Positions 8,685 to 17,278 of a stretch of 46,619 nucleotides of DNA are shown here, piece by piece (positions within the stretch are counted from its first letter, which is position 1; every line of letters begins with the position of its first letter). Under the pieces are notes generated by a model, which did not search any database, was not told the DNA's origin, and saw nothing but the letters and a program-made list of their open reading frames with translations. The position numbers and the translations under genes are program-made. The stretch spans positions 1 through 46,619 of the forward strand of contig NZ_JXMU01000004.1 of assembly GCF_001293565.1 (NCBI RefSeq), given 5' to 3'. This stretch comes from Ahrensia marina (GTDB taxonomy: Bacteria; Pseudomonadota; Alphaproteobacteria; Rhizobiales; Rhizobiaceae).

Positions 8685-10634
8685 TCAATCTCCCGCCGCC
8701 CGGCCTTTAAGTGCAATGATACCTTTTGGCCTGAACTGGATGAATATGATGATGAAGATAATCATATAGGTTTGCGCCGCCAGCGTGTTTGACGGGTTGA
8801 AGAACTCAATGACTTTCTGCAACGATCCGATCATGCTTGCACCGGCCAATGTGCCCCAGATATTGCCCACCCCGCCGACAACCACAGTCATGAAACTTTG
8901 CACGATATAGCTGGAGCCAAGTTCCGATGTGACCTGACCGAATAGGCCGATAGCAACACCGGCAATACCTGCAATGCCGGAGCCCAGACCGAAAGTCAGC
9001 ATATTGATCTTGTCCGGGTTGATGCCCATCGAAGATGCCATGCGCGGGTTCTGGGTTACAGCACGCACTTCCAATCCCAGTCGTGTACGGTTCAAAATGA
9101 AAAGCAGCAAAACGAGAAACAGAAGCGCCAGAATAAAGATCGCAATGCGAATGTAGCTGATGGAAACAATGTCATTGTAAATCCATGCACCATCCAGCCA
9201 GTCGGGAGAGGTGAGCGGTCGCGCCTGTGTTCCAAAAATGTTTTTTGCCAATTGCTGGAGTGCAATCGAAATACCAAAGGTCGCAAGCAATGTTTCAAGC
9301 GGTCGATGCATCAAATGGCGAATGACCAATCTTTCCAGAACCACGCCCGCGCCAAAAGCAACAATGAAAGCGAGCGGCAGTGCCACAATTATTGAGATCG
9401 TGTAATCGGGTATAATTTGCTGAACAACGTAACCAGTATACGCTCCGATCATAATGAACTCGCCATGCGCCATATTGATAACGCCCATCACGCCGAAAGT
9501 GATCGCAAGCCCGATAGCGGCCAAAAAATAAATCGATGCCAATGAAACCGCATCAAGTCCGAGATCGGCAATCTGATAGGCACTGACACTGAGATTGATG
9601 GCACGGACAGCTTTGCGCGCGGCGTCCGTTACTGTTGCCTCCGGCTCTATGTAGGCGTCATAAAAGACATGATTATCGATGGCGGCTTGAACAGCTTCAT
9701 TGGTGATAAAAGGTGGCACATCGCTTTCTGCGACCAATGCCTGATAGGCTTTTATGCGTGCAGCCTCCGTATTTAACGACGCGACTTCAAAGCCGCCAAC
9801 TTGACCGTTGCTTATATTTTCAACAAGTGCTGCATCGCGGGCTTGCTTGGATATGCGCGCAGGTGCACGCTCACTATCAACCAACATCTGATATGCGTCT
9901 GCGTACGCTATATCATCGCCGACCGAAAGTCTCTTGGCCAGATTGTCGGTTTCCGGAATGCTTTCGGCAACTTTGGTACGTGTTATCAAAATAGGGTTGA
10001 GTACAGCGCGCACATCAAGACTGGTATCACCGGCAAAACTTTCAATTGCCTCGACACGCGCAGTGCTTTGCTTATCGAATTGAATTGTCAGCAGACGTTC
10101 AAGTCGCTGCATTTTTGCACGAATTGCATCATCGGTTTCGTTAGCGACTGCCGCGCGCAAAGCGGTAAAATGGCTCTCCTCGGCACTGCGTTCAATGGCG
10201 CTCAGAGCGCCCAATCGTGTCATCGGATCGCTGCTTTTTAGCTGAAATTGTACCAGCACCGCAGCCATAACCGAGCGTACGCCACTATTCGGCCTCAGCT
10301 CTTTTAAATCAGATTTTTCCGCTGTGCCTTCGACAGCACCGGTATCAATGTTGATGAGCTCTATCGGCTTAGCGCCTGGCTTGAGGACATAAAAGAAAAG
10401 CCCATCGGCCTTACGCATCCAAAGTTGTTTGTTCTGCCAGTTCTCCAGAAGTACCGGCACATTTTCATTGCCGCTTGCCAACAGCGCATCCAGCACTGCA
10501 GAAATGGTTTTGCGTGATGCACGCTCCACATCCTTGCTGTTTTCCTGCAATATAGTTTGTAATTGCCCGGTTTGAGCCGCGACGGGTAAGGTGGCGATTA
10601 CAAGCATCACCATGACAGTCAAAATACGAAGCAT
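8685..10634 (-). CDS. urtB: urea ABC transporter permease UrtB with long N-terminal extension
   Basis: This 649-residue protein has two parts. Residues 1 to about 21 look like a signal peptide (VIATLPVAAQ), followed by some 320 residues of helical sequence with HEAT-like repeats and no membrane segments. From about residue 350 a LivH-class permease begins (LAAIGLAITFGVMGVINMAHGEFIMIGAYTGYVVQ) and runs to the end. Many UrtB proteins carry such an N-terminal part, but this one is towards the long end. The extension would lie in the periplasm and could assist hand-over from UrtA; this is inference. The ribosome site is weak. Two hairpins separate it from urtA. Confidence 0.93.
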   Translation of the reverse strand: MLRILTVMVMLVIATLPVAAQTGQLQTILQENSKDVERASRKTISAVLDALLASGNENVPVLLENWQNKQLWMRKADGLFFYVLKPGAKPIELINIDTGAVEGTAEKSDLKELRPNSGVRSVMAAVLVQFQLKSSDPMTRLGALSAIERSAEESHFTALRAAVANETDDAIRAKMQRLERLLTIQFDKQSTARVEAIESFAGDTSLDVRAVLNPILITRTKVAESIPETDNLAKRLSVGDDIAYADAYQMLVDSERAPARISKQARDAALVENISNGQVGGFEVASLNTEAARIKAYQALVAESDVPPFITNEAVQAAIDNHVFYDAYIEPEATVTDAARKAVRAINLSVSAYQIADLGLDAVSLASIYFLAAIGLAITFGVMGVINMAHGEFIMIGAYTGYVVQQIIPDYTISIIVALPLAFIVAFGAGVVLERLVIRHLMHRPLETLLATFGISIALQQLAKNIFGTQARPLTSPDWLDGAWIYNDIVSISYIRIAIFILALLFLVLLLFILNRTRLGLEVRAVTQNPRMASSMGINPDKINMLTFGLGSGIAGIAGVAIGLFGQVTSELGSSYIVQSFMTVVVGGVGNIWGTLAGASMIGSLQKVIEFFNPSNTLAAQTYMIIFIIIFIQFRPKGIIALKGRAAGD

Positions 10635-10662
10635 AAGGTTTAAAATCCGATGATCCTTCGAT

Positions 10663-10708
10663 GCCGGAGCCGCCTAGGCAGCCCCGGCCATACACGTCCT
10701 GGGAGGAC
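10663..10708 (-). promoter_or_regulatory. paired hairpins in the urtA-urtB spacer
   Basis: Two inverted repeats fill the spacer. GCCGG (10663-10667) pairs with CCGGC (10684-10688) and has the palindrome GCCTAGGC between them. GTCCT-GGG-AGGAC (10696-10708) forms a compact 5-bp hairpin. No T-run follows, so full termination is unlikely. Such structures behind a binding-protein gene often stabilise its message, giving more UrtA than permease. The repeats are seen; the role is inferred. Confidence 0.5.
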
Positions 10709-10714
10709 AGTTGT

Positions 10715-12010
10715 TTAGTAGTTAGACTGGATCTGTACGCAGGTTTTGGTTTCGGTGTTGTACATGCCGCATTCCAGATCTTTCCAATCGGATTCCAGCA
10801 CTGCCGATTCCGGCAGGAAATCCGTCCAGGCATCACCGGCAACCGGATCAGTCTGGCTGATGATGTCGAACTGACCGTCGGCTTGAATTTCACCGATCAG
10901 AACTGGCTTTGTGAGGTGATGGTTAGGCAACATTTCCGCTGTGCCACCAGTCAGGTTTGGAAACTTCTGACCATACATGGCCGTGCGAACAGCATCGACA
11001 TCTGTTGTGCCAGCTTCTGTTACCGCATTAACCCACATGTTGAAGCCAATATAATGGGCTTCCATCGGGTCATTGGTCACGCGTTCCTCGCCCATACGGG
11101 CTTTCCACGTTTCGATGAACTCGGCGTTGGCTTCATTGTCAGCGGACTGGAAGTAATTCCAAGCCGCCAAATGGCCGACAAGGTTTGATGTATCTAAGCC
11201 TGACAGCTCTTCCTCACCCACAGAGAAAGCAACAACCGGAATATCATCGGCAGACACACCTGCCGCAGCCAGTTCTTTATAGAAGCCAATATTTGCATCA
11301 CCATTGATCGTTGAGATCACACCAACTTTTTTACCATCCGCGCCCAACGCGACCACATCGGCAACAATTTTTGACCAATCGGAGTGGCCAAATGGTGTGT
11401 AGTTTACGAAAATATCTTCTTCGGCAATGCCTTTATCAAGCAGGTACTGATTGAGAATTTTGTTCGTTGTGCGCGGATAAACATAGTCTGTACCCAGCAG
11501 TGCGAACTTCTCGACGCCCAATTCTTCCAGAAAATAATCTGTCGCCGGGATCGCCTGCTGGTTTGGTGCGGCACCTGTGTAGAACACGTTTTTGGACGAT
11601 TCCTCGCCTTCATACTGAACCGGATAGAACATCAAACCGTTAAGCTCTTCCAGAACCGGTAGCGCTGACTTGCGGCTGACAGATGTCCACGAGCCAAAGA
11701 TAATATCGACGTTTGAAACGGTTAAGAGCTCACGTGCCTTTTCTGCAAAAAGCGGCCAGTCGGAAGCGGGGTCTACGACTACGGCTTCAAGCTGTTTACC
11801 AAGCAAGCCACCTTTTTCGTTTTGCTGATCGACCAGCATTTCAATCGTGTCTTTAAGAGTGGTTTCGGAAATCGCCATCGTGCCGGATAGCGAGTGCAGT
11901 ACACCTACTTTAATGGTTTCTTCTTGTGCAGTAGCGCTGCCAACCAATTGCGAGGCCAAAATCAGGGATGTTGCTCCTAGAAGGGCAAACCGGCGTGTCA
12001 TCTTATTCAA
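10715..12010 (-). CDS. urtA: urea-binding protein UrtA (periplasmic, Leu/Ile/Val-type fold)
   Basis: This 431-residue periplasmic solute-binding protein delivers urea to UrtBCDE. The signal peptide runs to about residue 28 (SATA before QEE), and the mature protein starts with the family sequence IKVGVLHSLSGTMAISE. Other UrtA-typical blocks are DWPLFAEKARELL, FGSWTSVSRKSALPV and FYPVQYEGEESS. The best start is the TTG at 12010, with GGAG eight bases before it; an ATG three codons later is 17 bases from that site. A sigma-54 promoter lies 39-54 bases upstream of the start, so this gene opens its own transcription unit. Confidence 0.97.
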   Translation of the reverse strand: MNKMTRRFALLGATSLILASQLVGSATAQEETIKVGVLHSLSGTMAISETTLKDTIEMLVDQQNEKGGLLGKQLEAVVVDPASDWPLFAEKARELLTVSNVDIIFGSWTSVSRKSALPVLEELNGLMFYPVQYEGEESSKNVFYTGAAPNQQAIPATDYFLEELGVEKFALLGTDYVYPRTTNKILNQYLLDKGIAEEDIFVNYTPFGHSDWSKIVADVVALGADGKKVGVISTINGDANIGFYKELAAAGVSADDIPVVAFSVGEEELSGLDTSNLVGHLAAWNYFQSADNEANAEFIETWKARMGEERVTNDPMEAHYIGFNMWVNAVTEAGTTDVDAVRTAMYGQKFPNLTGGTAEMLPNHHLTKPVLIGEIQADGQFDIISQTDPVAGDAWTDFLPESAVLESDWKDLECGMYNTETKTCVQIQSNY

Positions 12011-12047
12011 TTGCTTAGCTCCAAATGCGTTAATAACGATTTGGTTA

Positions 12048-12064
12048 TTGCAACCGACGTGCCA
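12048..12064 (-). promoter_or_regulatory. sigma-54 (RpoN) promoter of urtA
   Basis: On the minus strand the sequence is TGGCACGTCGGTTGCAA. It matches the -24/-12 consensus TGGCACG-N4-TTGCW at every defined base, with correct spacing. The expected transcription start near 12037 leaves a leader of about 27 bases before the TTG start codon. Sigma-54 promoters need an enhancer protein, and for urea transport NtrC under nitrogen limitation is the obvious candidate. A weak dyad, TTGC-N7-GCAA at 12138-12152, sits at a suitable distance but is not a clear NtrC site. Confidence 0.9.
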
Positions 12065-12162
12065 GTTTTTCCGATGGCTATTTTAAATATTTTATAACAA
12101 ATACTTAGCTTAAACTGAGCGAAGGTGAGTGATGTATTTGCAGTCCCAGCAATTAGCAAAAA

Positions 12163-12208
12163 TGTCTATTTTTTAATCTTCACCGCCGCCCTGATTAAAA
12201 AATAGACA
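12163..12208 (-). terminator. terminator after ureG: 16-bp perfect inverted repeat
   Basis: TGTCTATTTTTTAATC (12163-12178) is matched without error by its reverse complement at 12193-12208, with a 14-base GC-rich loop. Read on the minus strand, the stem is followed directly by TTTTTGC. This fits an intrinsic terminator for the urease operon, placed 12 bases past the ureG stop and before the urtA promoter. An AT-rich stem with a GC-rich loop is the reverse of the usual pattern, so an operator function is also possible. Confidence 0.6.
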
Positions 12209-12220
12209 CGCCCTCAATAA

Positions 12221-12829
12221 TTATAATCCGCCAACATCTTTCAAAAACGCAACAACTTCCTCGACCCCGTCCCCCTTGCGCAAATTTGTAAAAAGATGCG
12301 CCCCACCTTTGCGCACAGTCTGCGTATCAGCTTTCATCTGCTCAATATCTACATCGACATGCGGCGCAAGGTCTGCCTTATTGATGATCAGCAGGTCGGA
12401 ACGTGTTATGGCGGGGCCGCTTTTGCGCGGAATATCGCCGCCTTGGCATACCGAAATTACATATAATGTTATGTCAGCCAAATCCGGCGAAAACGTCGCG
12501 GCAAGATTATCGCCGCCCGACTCAATGAAGACTATGTCGAGATCAGGGTGCCGTTTGTTGAGCGTGGCAATGGCCTCAAGATTGATCGAAGCGTCTTCGC
12601 GAATTGCGGTATGTGGACACCCTCCGGTTTCAACACCGACTACCCGATCAGAGGGCAAGGCTTGCAGTCTTACCAGCGCTTCAGCGTCCTCGCTTGTGTA
12701 AATGTCGTTGGTAACGACAGCCAAAGAATAATCGCCGCGCATGGCTTCGCAAAGCCGCGCTGTCAGTGTCGTCTTTCCCACGCCGACAGGACCGCCAATA
12801 CCAACGCGCAAAGGACCGTTTCTGCTCAT
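12221..12829 (-). CDS. ureG: urease accessory GTPase UreG
   Basis: UreG is the GTPase that drives nickel insertion into urease together with UreD, UreF and UreE. The protein has 202 residues, the normal size. The P-loop [10 protein letters not shown] spans residues 12-21. The conserved GGCPHT metal-binding segment near residue 70 and the [15 protein letters not shown] block are intact, as is the NKAD guanine-specificity motif. It overlaps ureF by 4 bases and is the last gene of the ureDABCEFG operon, with a terminator just beyond. Confidence 0.97.
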   Translation of the reverse strand: MSRNGPLRVGIGGPVGVGKTTLTARLCEAMRGDYSLAVVTNDIYTSEDAEALVRLQALPSDRVVGVETGGCPHTAIREDASINLEAIATLNKRHPDLDIVFIESGGDNLAATFSPDLADITLYVISVCQGGDIPRKSGPAITRSDLLIINKADLAPHVDVDIEQMKADTQTVRKGGAHLFTNLRKGDGVEEVVAFLKDVGGL

Positions 12830-13491
12830 GATCTAAATATCCTTGACCTTAATGTTTCATGTTGCATTGCTGCGATTTCCGCGAACACCGTGCTGCTTCC
12901 AAAATCATCGAATGAAGAATTCAGAGCCTTAGCCGCGACATTGAGGATCGCCTCTTCCAATGTTTTTTGCACCCAAAGACTGTTTGTCTGCCCAAGCGGC
13001 ATAAGCCGCAGAGCGGCCTGCAACTGATTTGTTGCAAAAGCCTGAAGATACGCGACAAGGGTTTCGTGTTTTGAAATGCCATTAAGCTGCGCTGCAAAAC
13101 CGACCGCAACCGGAAGCGCCGCCACTTGCGGCAAGTCTTCTGATAGCCATTCACGCGCAGCAGACAGGAAAGCCGCGCCCTGTTTCATTGTTTCAAGATG
13201 CCGTTCTTTTGAACCGGCAAGCGCTTCGGCCATCGCCAGACAATAAGCGCGGTTTTCAGGCATGATAGCGCTATGGGCTTGACCGAGAAGAACACAATCG
13301 TTCCATACCGATCCAACTGAGATCAGCGTTTTTATCCAGTCGTGTAAGCCCACACGATTTATAACCGTCCCATTCGCGATAGCCGCTTCAAGGCCGTGGC
13401 TATAGCTGAATCCGCCAATCGGGAACGCAGGTGACAGCCATGTCATCAAGCGCAACAAAGCTTGAGGATTTTGCGAGTGGTCAATGGTCAT
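12826..13491 (-). CDS. ureF: urease accessory protein UreF
   Basis: UreF is a 221-residue all-helical chaperone that bridges UreD and UreG in the urease activation complex. The diagnostic N-terminal block [27 protein letters not shown] (two parts, residues about 12-38) is present, as is the late [16 protein letters not shown] segment. It overlaps ureE by 11 bases and ureG by 4. There is no good ribosome site of its own, which points to translational coupling. Confidence 0.95.
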   Translation of the reverse strand: MTIDHSQNPQALLRLMTWLSPAFPIGGFSYSHGLEAAIANGTVINRVGLHDWIKTLISVGSVWNDCVLLGQAHSAIMPENRAYCLAMAEALAGSKERHLETMKQGAAFLSAAREWLSEDLPQVAALPVAVGFAAQLNGISKHETLVAYLQAFATNQLQAALRLMPLGQTNSLWVQKTLEEAILNVAAKALNSSFDDFGSSTVFAEIAAMQHETLRSRIFRS

Positions 13492-13939
13492 GCGCGTGAT
13501 GATGGGAAACGCGATGGCTATGCTCGTAGGCGCCGCCTTCCGGATTAAAGGGCGCGCTTATTTCGTTCACCTGCGCGCCCAGCCCTTCAAGCATTTCACG
13601 GATGACATGGTCGCGACGAATGAGCAAACGGTCATCACTTATTTGACATGGCAGATGCCGGTTACCAATCTGATAGGCGAGAGCCAGTAAATGCCGGCCG
13701 TCTTTTGCAGTCACCTCATACAGATTTTCAGGTGCGACACGCACTTCGATCACGCGCCCGTCTTCCAGCAACAAGCCTTCCCCATGGCGAAGCAATCTTG
13801 CGTGCGGTAAATCCAGCAAAAAGGCGATACCATTATCGGACACCATCTTCATGCGCCGCCGGTGACGACCCGTTTCATCCAGTGTGATTGTGTCGCTTAC
13901 AGTCTCAGCGTTATTTGTGATCTGATTGCAGGTTAACAT
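13481..13939 (-). CDS. ureE: urease accessory nickel metallochaperone UreE
   Basis: UreE binds nickel and passes it to UreG. The protein has 152 residues, with a UreE N-terminal domain (TITLDETGRHRRRMKMVSD) and the C-terminal domain with GNRHLPCQI and RRDHVI, whose His is the family's nickel ligand. The tail is His-rich ([14 protein letters not shown]), which adds nickel storage capacity. I prefer the ATG at 13939, two bases after the ureC stop; an in-frame TTG at 13945 overlapping that stop is the alternative. It overlaps ureF by 11 bases. Confidence 0.94.
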   Translation of the reverse strand: MLTCNQITNNAETVSDTITLDETGRHRRRMKMVSDNGIAFLLDLPHARLLRHGEGLLLEDGRVIEVRVAPENLYEVTAKDGRHLLALAYQIGNRHLPCQISDDRLLIRRDHVIREMLEGLGAQVNEISAPFNPEGGAYEHSHRVSHHHAHDH

Positions 13940-13941
13940 GG

Positions 13942-15654
13942 TCAAAACAGGAAATATCTTTGGGTCATCGGCAGATCGCTGGCCGGTTCACATGTCAGCA
14001 ATTCACCGTCTGCGCGCACCTCATAAGTTTCCGGATTAACCTTTACCTGCGGCGTGGCATCATTGAGAACCATCGACTTTTTGGTGATGCCGCCACGTGT
14101 ATTTTCAACTGCAATTAATTGCTTCTCAACGCCAAGACGCTCTGCCAGATCCGTTTCACTTGCCGCTTTGGATACAAAGACGACCGAAGAATTCGTCAGC
14201 GCTTTTCCATAAGCGCCAAACATAGGCCGGTAATGAACCGGCTGCGGTGTCGGGATGGAAGCATTCGGGTCTCCCATCGGTGCGGCTGCAATCGAACCAC
14301 CGATTAATACCATATCGGGTTTGACGCCGAAAAAGGCGGGCGACCAAATAACAATGTCAGCACGCTTTCCGGTTTCAATAGAACCGATTTCCTTGCTCAT
14401 GCCTTGCGCGATAGCCGGATTGATCGTGTATTTTGCAACATAGCGACGCGCGCGGAAATTATCATTATCTCCGGTTTCCTCCGGCAGGCTTCCGCGCTGC
14501 TTCTTCATTTTGTCGGCGGTCTGCCACGTGCGGATAACGACCTCACCAACACGGCCCATCGCCTGGCTGTCGGAAGCAATAATCGAAAACGCACCCATAT
14601 CGTGCAAGATGTCTTCGGCCGCGATCGTTTCTTTACGTATCCGGCTTTCGGCGAAAGCAACATCTTCCGGAATATTGCTGTCCAGATGATGACAGACCAT
14701 CAGCATATCCAGATGCTCTTCGAGCGTATTGACCGTGTAGGGCCGCGTTGGATTGGTCGATGACGGAATGACATTCATGTCGCCGCAGATTTTAATAATA
14801 TCCGGCGCATGTCCGCCGCCGGCACCTTCGGTATGAAATGCGTGAATAGTGCGCCCTTTAAAGGCGGCAACCGTATTTTCCACAAACCCGCTTTCATTGA
14901 GCGTATCCGTGTGGATCATCACCTGAATGTCGTGCGCATCGGCGACAGAAAGGCAATTATCAATAGCGCCGGGCGTGGTGCCCCAGTCTTCATGCAGTTT
15001 TAAAGCACACGCACCGCTTATGATCATCTCCTCAAGAGGCGCGGGAACAGAGGCATTACCCTTGCCCGAAAACCCGAGATTCATAGGAAACGCATCGGCT
15101 GCCTGAATCATCCGTCCTATATGCCATGGCCCGGGTGTGCAGGTTGTTGCCAGTGTCCCGTGAGCTGGACCAGTGCCACCGCCCATCATAGTCGTAATGC
15201 CCGACATCAATGCTTCTTCAATTTGCTGCGGACATATATAATGGATGTGGCTGTCAAAGCCGCCGGCAGTGATGATCTTGCCTTCTCCGGCAATAATCTC
15301 CGTGCCGGGACCAATGATTATGTCGACACCGGACTGGGTATCAGGATTGCCCGCCTTGCCGATGGCGAAAATTCGTCCGTCTTTCAAGCCGATATCAGCT
15401 TTGTAGATGCCGGTATGATCAAGAATCAGCGCGTTGGTGATAACCGTATCAACGGCCCCTTCTGCGCGCGTTACCTGACTTTGTCCCATACCATCACGGA
15501 TAACTTTACCGCCGCCGAATTTTACCTCCTCACCATATGAGGTCAGATCGCGTTCGACCTCGATAAACAGGTCGGTATCAGCCAAACGCACTTTATCCCC
15601 TGTGGTCGGACCGAACATGTCCGCATAAGCGGCTCTGGAAAGTCTGGCTGCCAT
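13942..15654 (-). CDS. ureC: urease alpha subunit UreC (catalytic)
   Basis: UreC hydrolyses urea to ammonia and carbamate at a dinuclear nickel site. The protein has 570 residues, full length. All key residues are visible: His136 and His138 ([10 protein letters not shown]), carbamylated Lys219 (ALKLHEDWG), His248 (IHTD), His274 (HAFHTEG), the flap Cys321-His322 (MVCHHLD) and Asp362 (ASDSQAMGR). The Tyr after HIH, where many ureases have Phe, is conservative. The start overlaps the ureB stop by one base and ureE follows after two bases. Confidence 0.99.
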   Translation of the reverse strand: MAARLSRAAYADMFGPTTGDKVRLADTDLFIEVERDLTSYGEEVKFGGGKVIRDGMGQSQVTRAEGAVDTVITNALILDHTGIYKADIGLKDGRIFAIGKAGNPDTQSGVDIIIGPGTEIIAGEGKIITAGGFDSHIHYICPQQIEEALMSGITTMMGGGTGPAHGTLATTCTPGPWHIGRMIQAADAFPMNLGFSGKGNASVPAPLEEMIISGACALKLHEDWGTTPGAIDNCLSVADAHDIQVMIHTDTLNESGFVENTVAAFKGRTIHAFHTEGAGGGHAPDIIKICGDMNVIPSSTNPTRPYTVNTLEEHLDMLMVCHHLDSNIPEDVAFAESRIRKETIAAEDILHDMGAFSIIASDSQAMGRVGEVVIRTWQTADKMKKQRGSLPEETGDNDNFRARRYVAKYTINPAIAQGMSKEIGSIETGKRADIVIWSPAFFGVKPDMVLIGGSIAAAPMGDPNASIPTPQPVHYRPMFGAYGKALTNSSVVFVSKAASETDLAERLGVEKQLIAVENTRGGITKKSMVLNDATPQVKVNPETYEVRADGELLTCEPASDLPMTQRYFLF

Positions 15655-15959
15655 CAGAGTTTCCCCATCACTTTTTGATTAAAGCCATAGACCGTTTTAT
15701 TGCCCCCAAGCGGAACAAGCGTTACATCACGCTCCTGCCCGGGCTCAAAACGCACGGCCGTTCCGGGTGCAATATCAAGGCGCATACCCCGCGTTATTTC
15801 ACGGTCAAAACTCAGTGCAGCATTGGTTTCATAAAAATGATAATGGCTACCAACCTGTACGGGCCGGTCGCCTTTATTGGCAACTCTCAGCGAGACTGTT
15901 TCCAAGCCTTCATTAAAAATAATGTCACCGTCAGGCGTGATTATTTCACCGGGAATCAT
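15654..15959 (-). CDS. ureB: urease beta subunit UreB
   Basis: This is the 101-residue structural beta subunit of urease, beginning [18 protein letters not shown] and containing the family block [19 protein letters not shown]. It assembles with UreA and UreC into the (alpha-beta-gamma)3 apoenzyme. AGGAG lies a short distance before the ATG. The gene lies 9 bases after ureA and shares one base with ureC. Confidence 0.98.
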   Translation of the reverse strand: MIPGEIITPDGDIIFNEGLETVSLRVANKGDRPVQVGSHYHFYETNAALSFDREITRGMRLDIAPGTAVRFEPGQERDVTLVPLGGNKTVYGFNQKVMGKL

Positions 15960-15968
15960 ACCGCGCTC

Positions 15969-16271
15969 CTACCTTACAGGTTCATGCACGGTTACTAATT
16001 TCGTGCCATCAGGAAATGTCGCTTCAACCTGAATGTCATGGATCATCTCAGGCACACCCATCATGCATTGATCACGTGTGATTACTTTTGCGCCTGCGCT
16101 CATTAAATCAGCAACACTACGCCCATCGCGTGCGCCCTCAACAACGAAATCCGTTATCAGTGCAATCACCTCTGGATGATTCAGCTTTACGCCACGCTCA
16201 AGGCGCTTACGCGCCACTTGTGCTGCCATAGAAATAAGCAGCTTATCTTTTTCACGCGGTGTTAAATGCAC
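15969..16271 (-). CDS. ureA: urease gamma subunit UreA
   Basis: This is the 100-residue gamma subunit of urease, with the N-terminus [13 protein letters not shown] and the internal blocks [21 protein letters not shown] and [19 protein letters not shown] chose the GTG at 16271: AGGAGAGG sits five bases upstream, and the protein then has exactly the usual length. An ATG 24 bases further up lies inside ureD and lacks a ribosome site. The GTG follows the ureD stop by 11 bases. Confidence 0.97.
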   Translation of the reverse strand: MHLTPREKDKLLISMAAQVARKRLERGVKLNHPEVIALITDFVVEGARDGRSVADLMSAGAKVITRDQCMMGVPEMIHDIQVEATFPDGTKLVTVHEPVR

Positions 16272-16282
16272 AAATGCCTCTC

Positions 16283-17140
16283 CTAAAATGCCCATGATTT
16301 AGGCAGCGCTGCATCATCATTGAGCAGTCCCATAAGAGGAACCAGTATTTTCCTAAGGTCGTACCCGCTCCCAGCAACAACTCTTGCAAGAAGCTTGCCA
16401 GTTGAACCTACCGTCCACAAAGAGGCCCCGCCTCGACTGCCTACAATTTTTTGGGCGCGGCTGATTTTACCTTCCAGATCGGCTGCTGATGAAGGGGCAA
16501 GCAACAGAACCGTTGCCATGGCTATATTTCCATCCAGCACAGCTTTTTCCTGCAAAAGATTTTTGATGTCTTCTTCAAAGCAATTGGCTTCAACATGCAC
16601 CAATTGTCCGTTGTGCCTTATTTGCCAATTATCCCTAAAGCTTCCGGATTTAACCGCTTCTCCCATCGCTGCCCGTCCGAAAACGACAGGCTCAACGAGC
16701 AAAATACGCCCATCGCCCTCAATATCCACTTTAATTTTCCGGTGGGCCGAACAGCCATCGAAGAGTATTGTCTCTTGAGGCACCCAACAAAGCTTTGCAC
16801 CGCTCTCCACATTTAGATGAACATCGATTTGCGCCACACCACCAGATGACCGGTATAAGCGCTCGCATGCCTGTGAGGTGACGGTAAGGCTGCTATCGCG
16901 CTTTGCGGTAAACGCCCAATTTAATTCATCACCGCCGGTTATTCCGCCAGCGGTGTTGATCATCACCGCCTCAAGACGCTGCTCATCAAAAATTTTCGGA
17001 AACCGCACACGGGCGCATCCCTGTTGAAAAAGATCTTCAAGCTTTGTGCGCGATTGCTGTCTGTTAACAGTTACCCTTGCCGATCCGCGGCTTCGTTGCG
17101 GTGTGTGTCCAGCTTGATCAGTTGCCGCCTCGGTAAGCAT
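16283..17140 (-). CDS. ureD: urease accessory protein UreD
   Basis: UreD (UreH) is the scaffold that docks apo-urease to UreF and UreG during nickel insertion. The protein has 285 residues with the family blocks [32 protein letters not shown] and [11 protein letters not shown]. It is the first gene of the urease operon, and GAGGG precedes its ATG. No sigma-54 element was found in the 138 bases upstream, in contrast to urtA, so the two operons may be controlled differently. Confidence 0.95.
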   Translation of the reverse strand: MLTEAATDQAGHTPQRSRGSARVTVNRQQSRTKLEDLFQQGCARVRFPKIFDEQRLEAVMINTAGGITGGDELNWAFTAKRDSSLTVTSQACERLYRSSGGVAQIDVHLNVESGAKLCWVPQETILFDGCSAHRKIKVDIEGDGRILLVEPVVFGRAAMGEAVKSGSFRDNWQIRHNGQLVHVEANCFEEDIKNLLQEKAVLDGNIAMATVLLLAPSSAADLEGKISRAQKIVGSRGGASLWTVGSTGKLLARVVAGSGYDLRKILVPLMGLLNDDAALPKSWAF

Positions 17141-17278
17141 CGATAACCCTCATAATTTACATATCGAGTGCACTATGAGTATCAAAGTCCACAATGCAAT
17201 ATTGGAAACGCGATAGCGACGACCCACGGCAACCTAGAAGGGCACCGGTTTTATGAGGCAGTCACTCACCAGAAAAGG

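Noticed and set aside
17141-17278. Search for a sigma-54 promoter before ureD
   Set aside because: No GG-N10-GC arrangement with flanking consensus bases was found on the minus strand.
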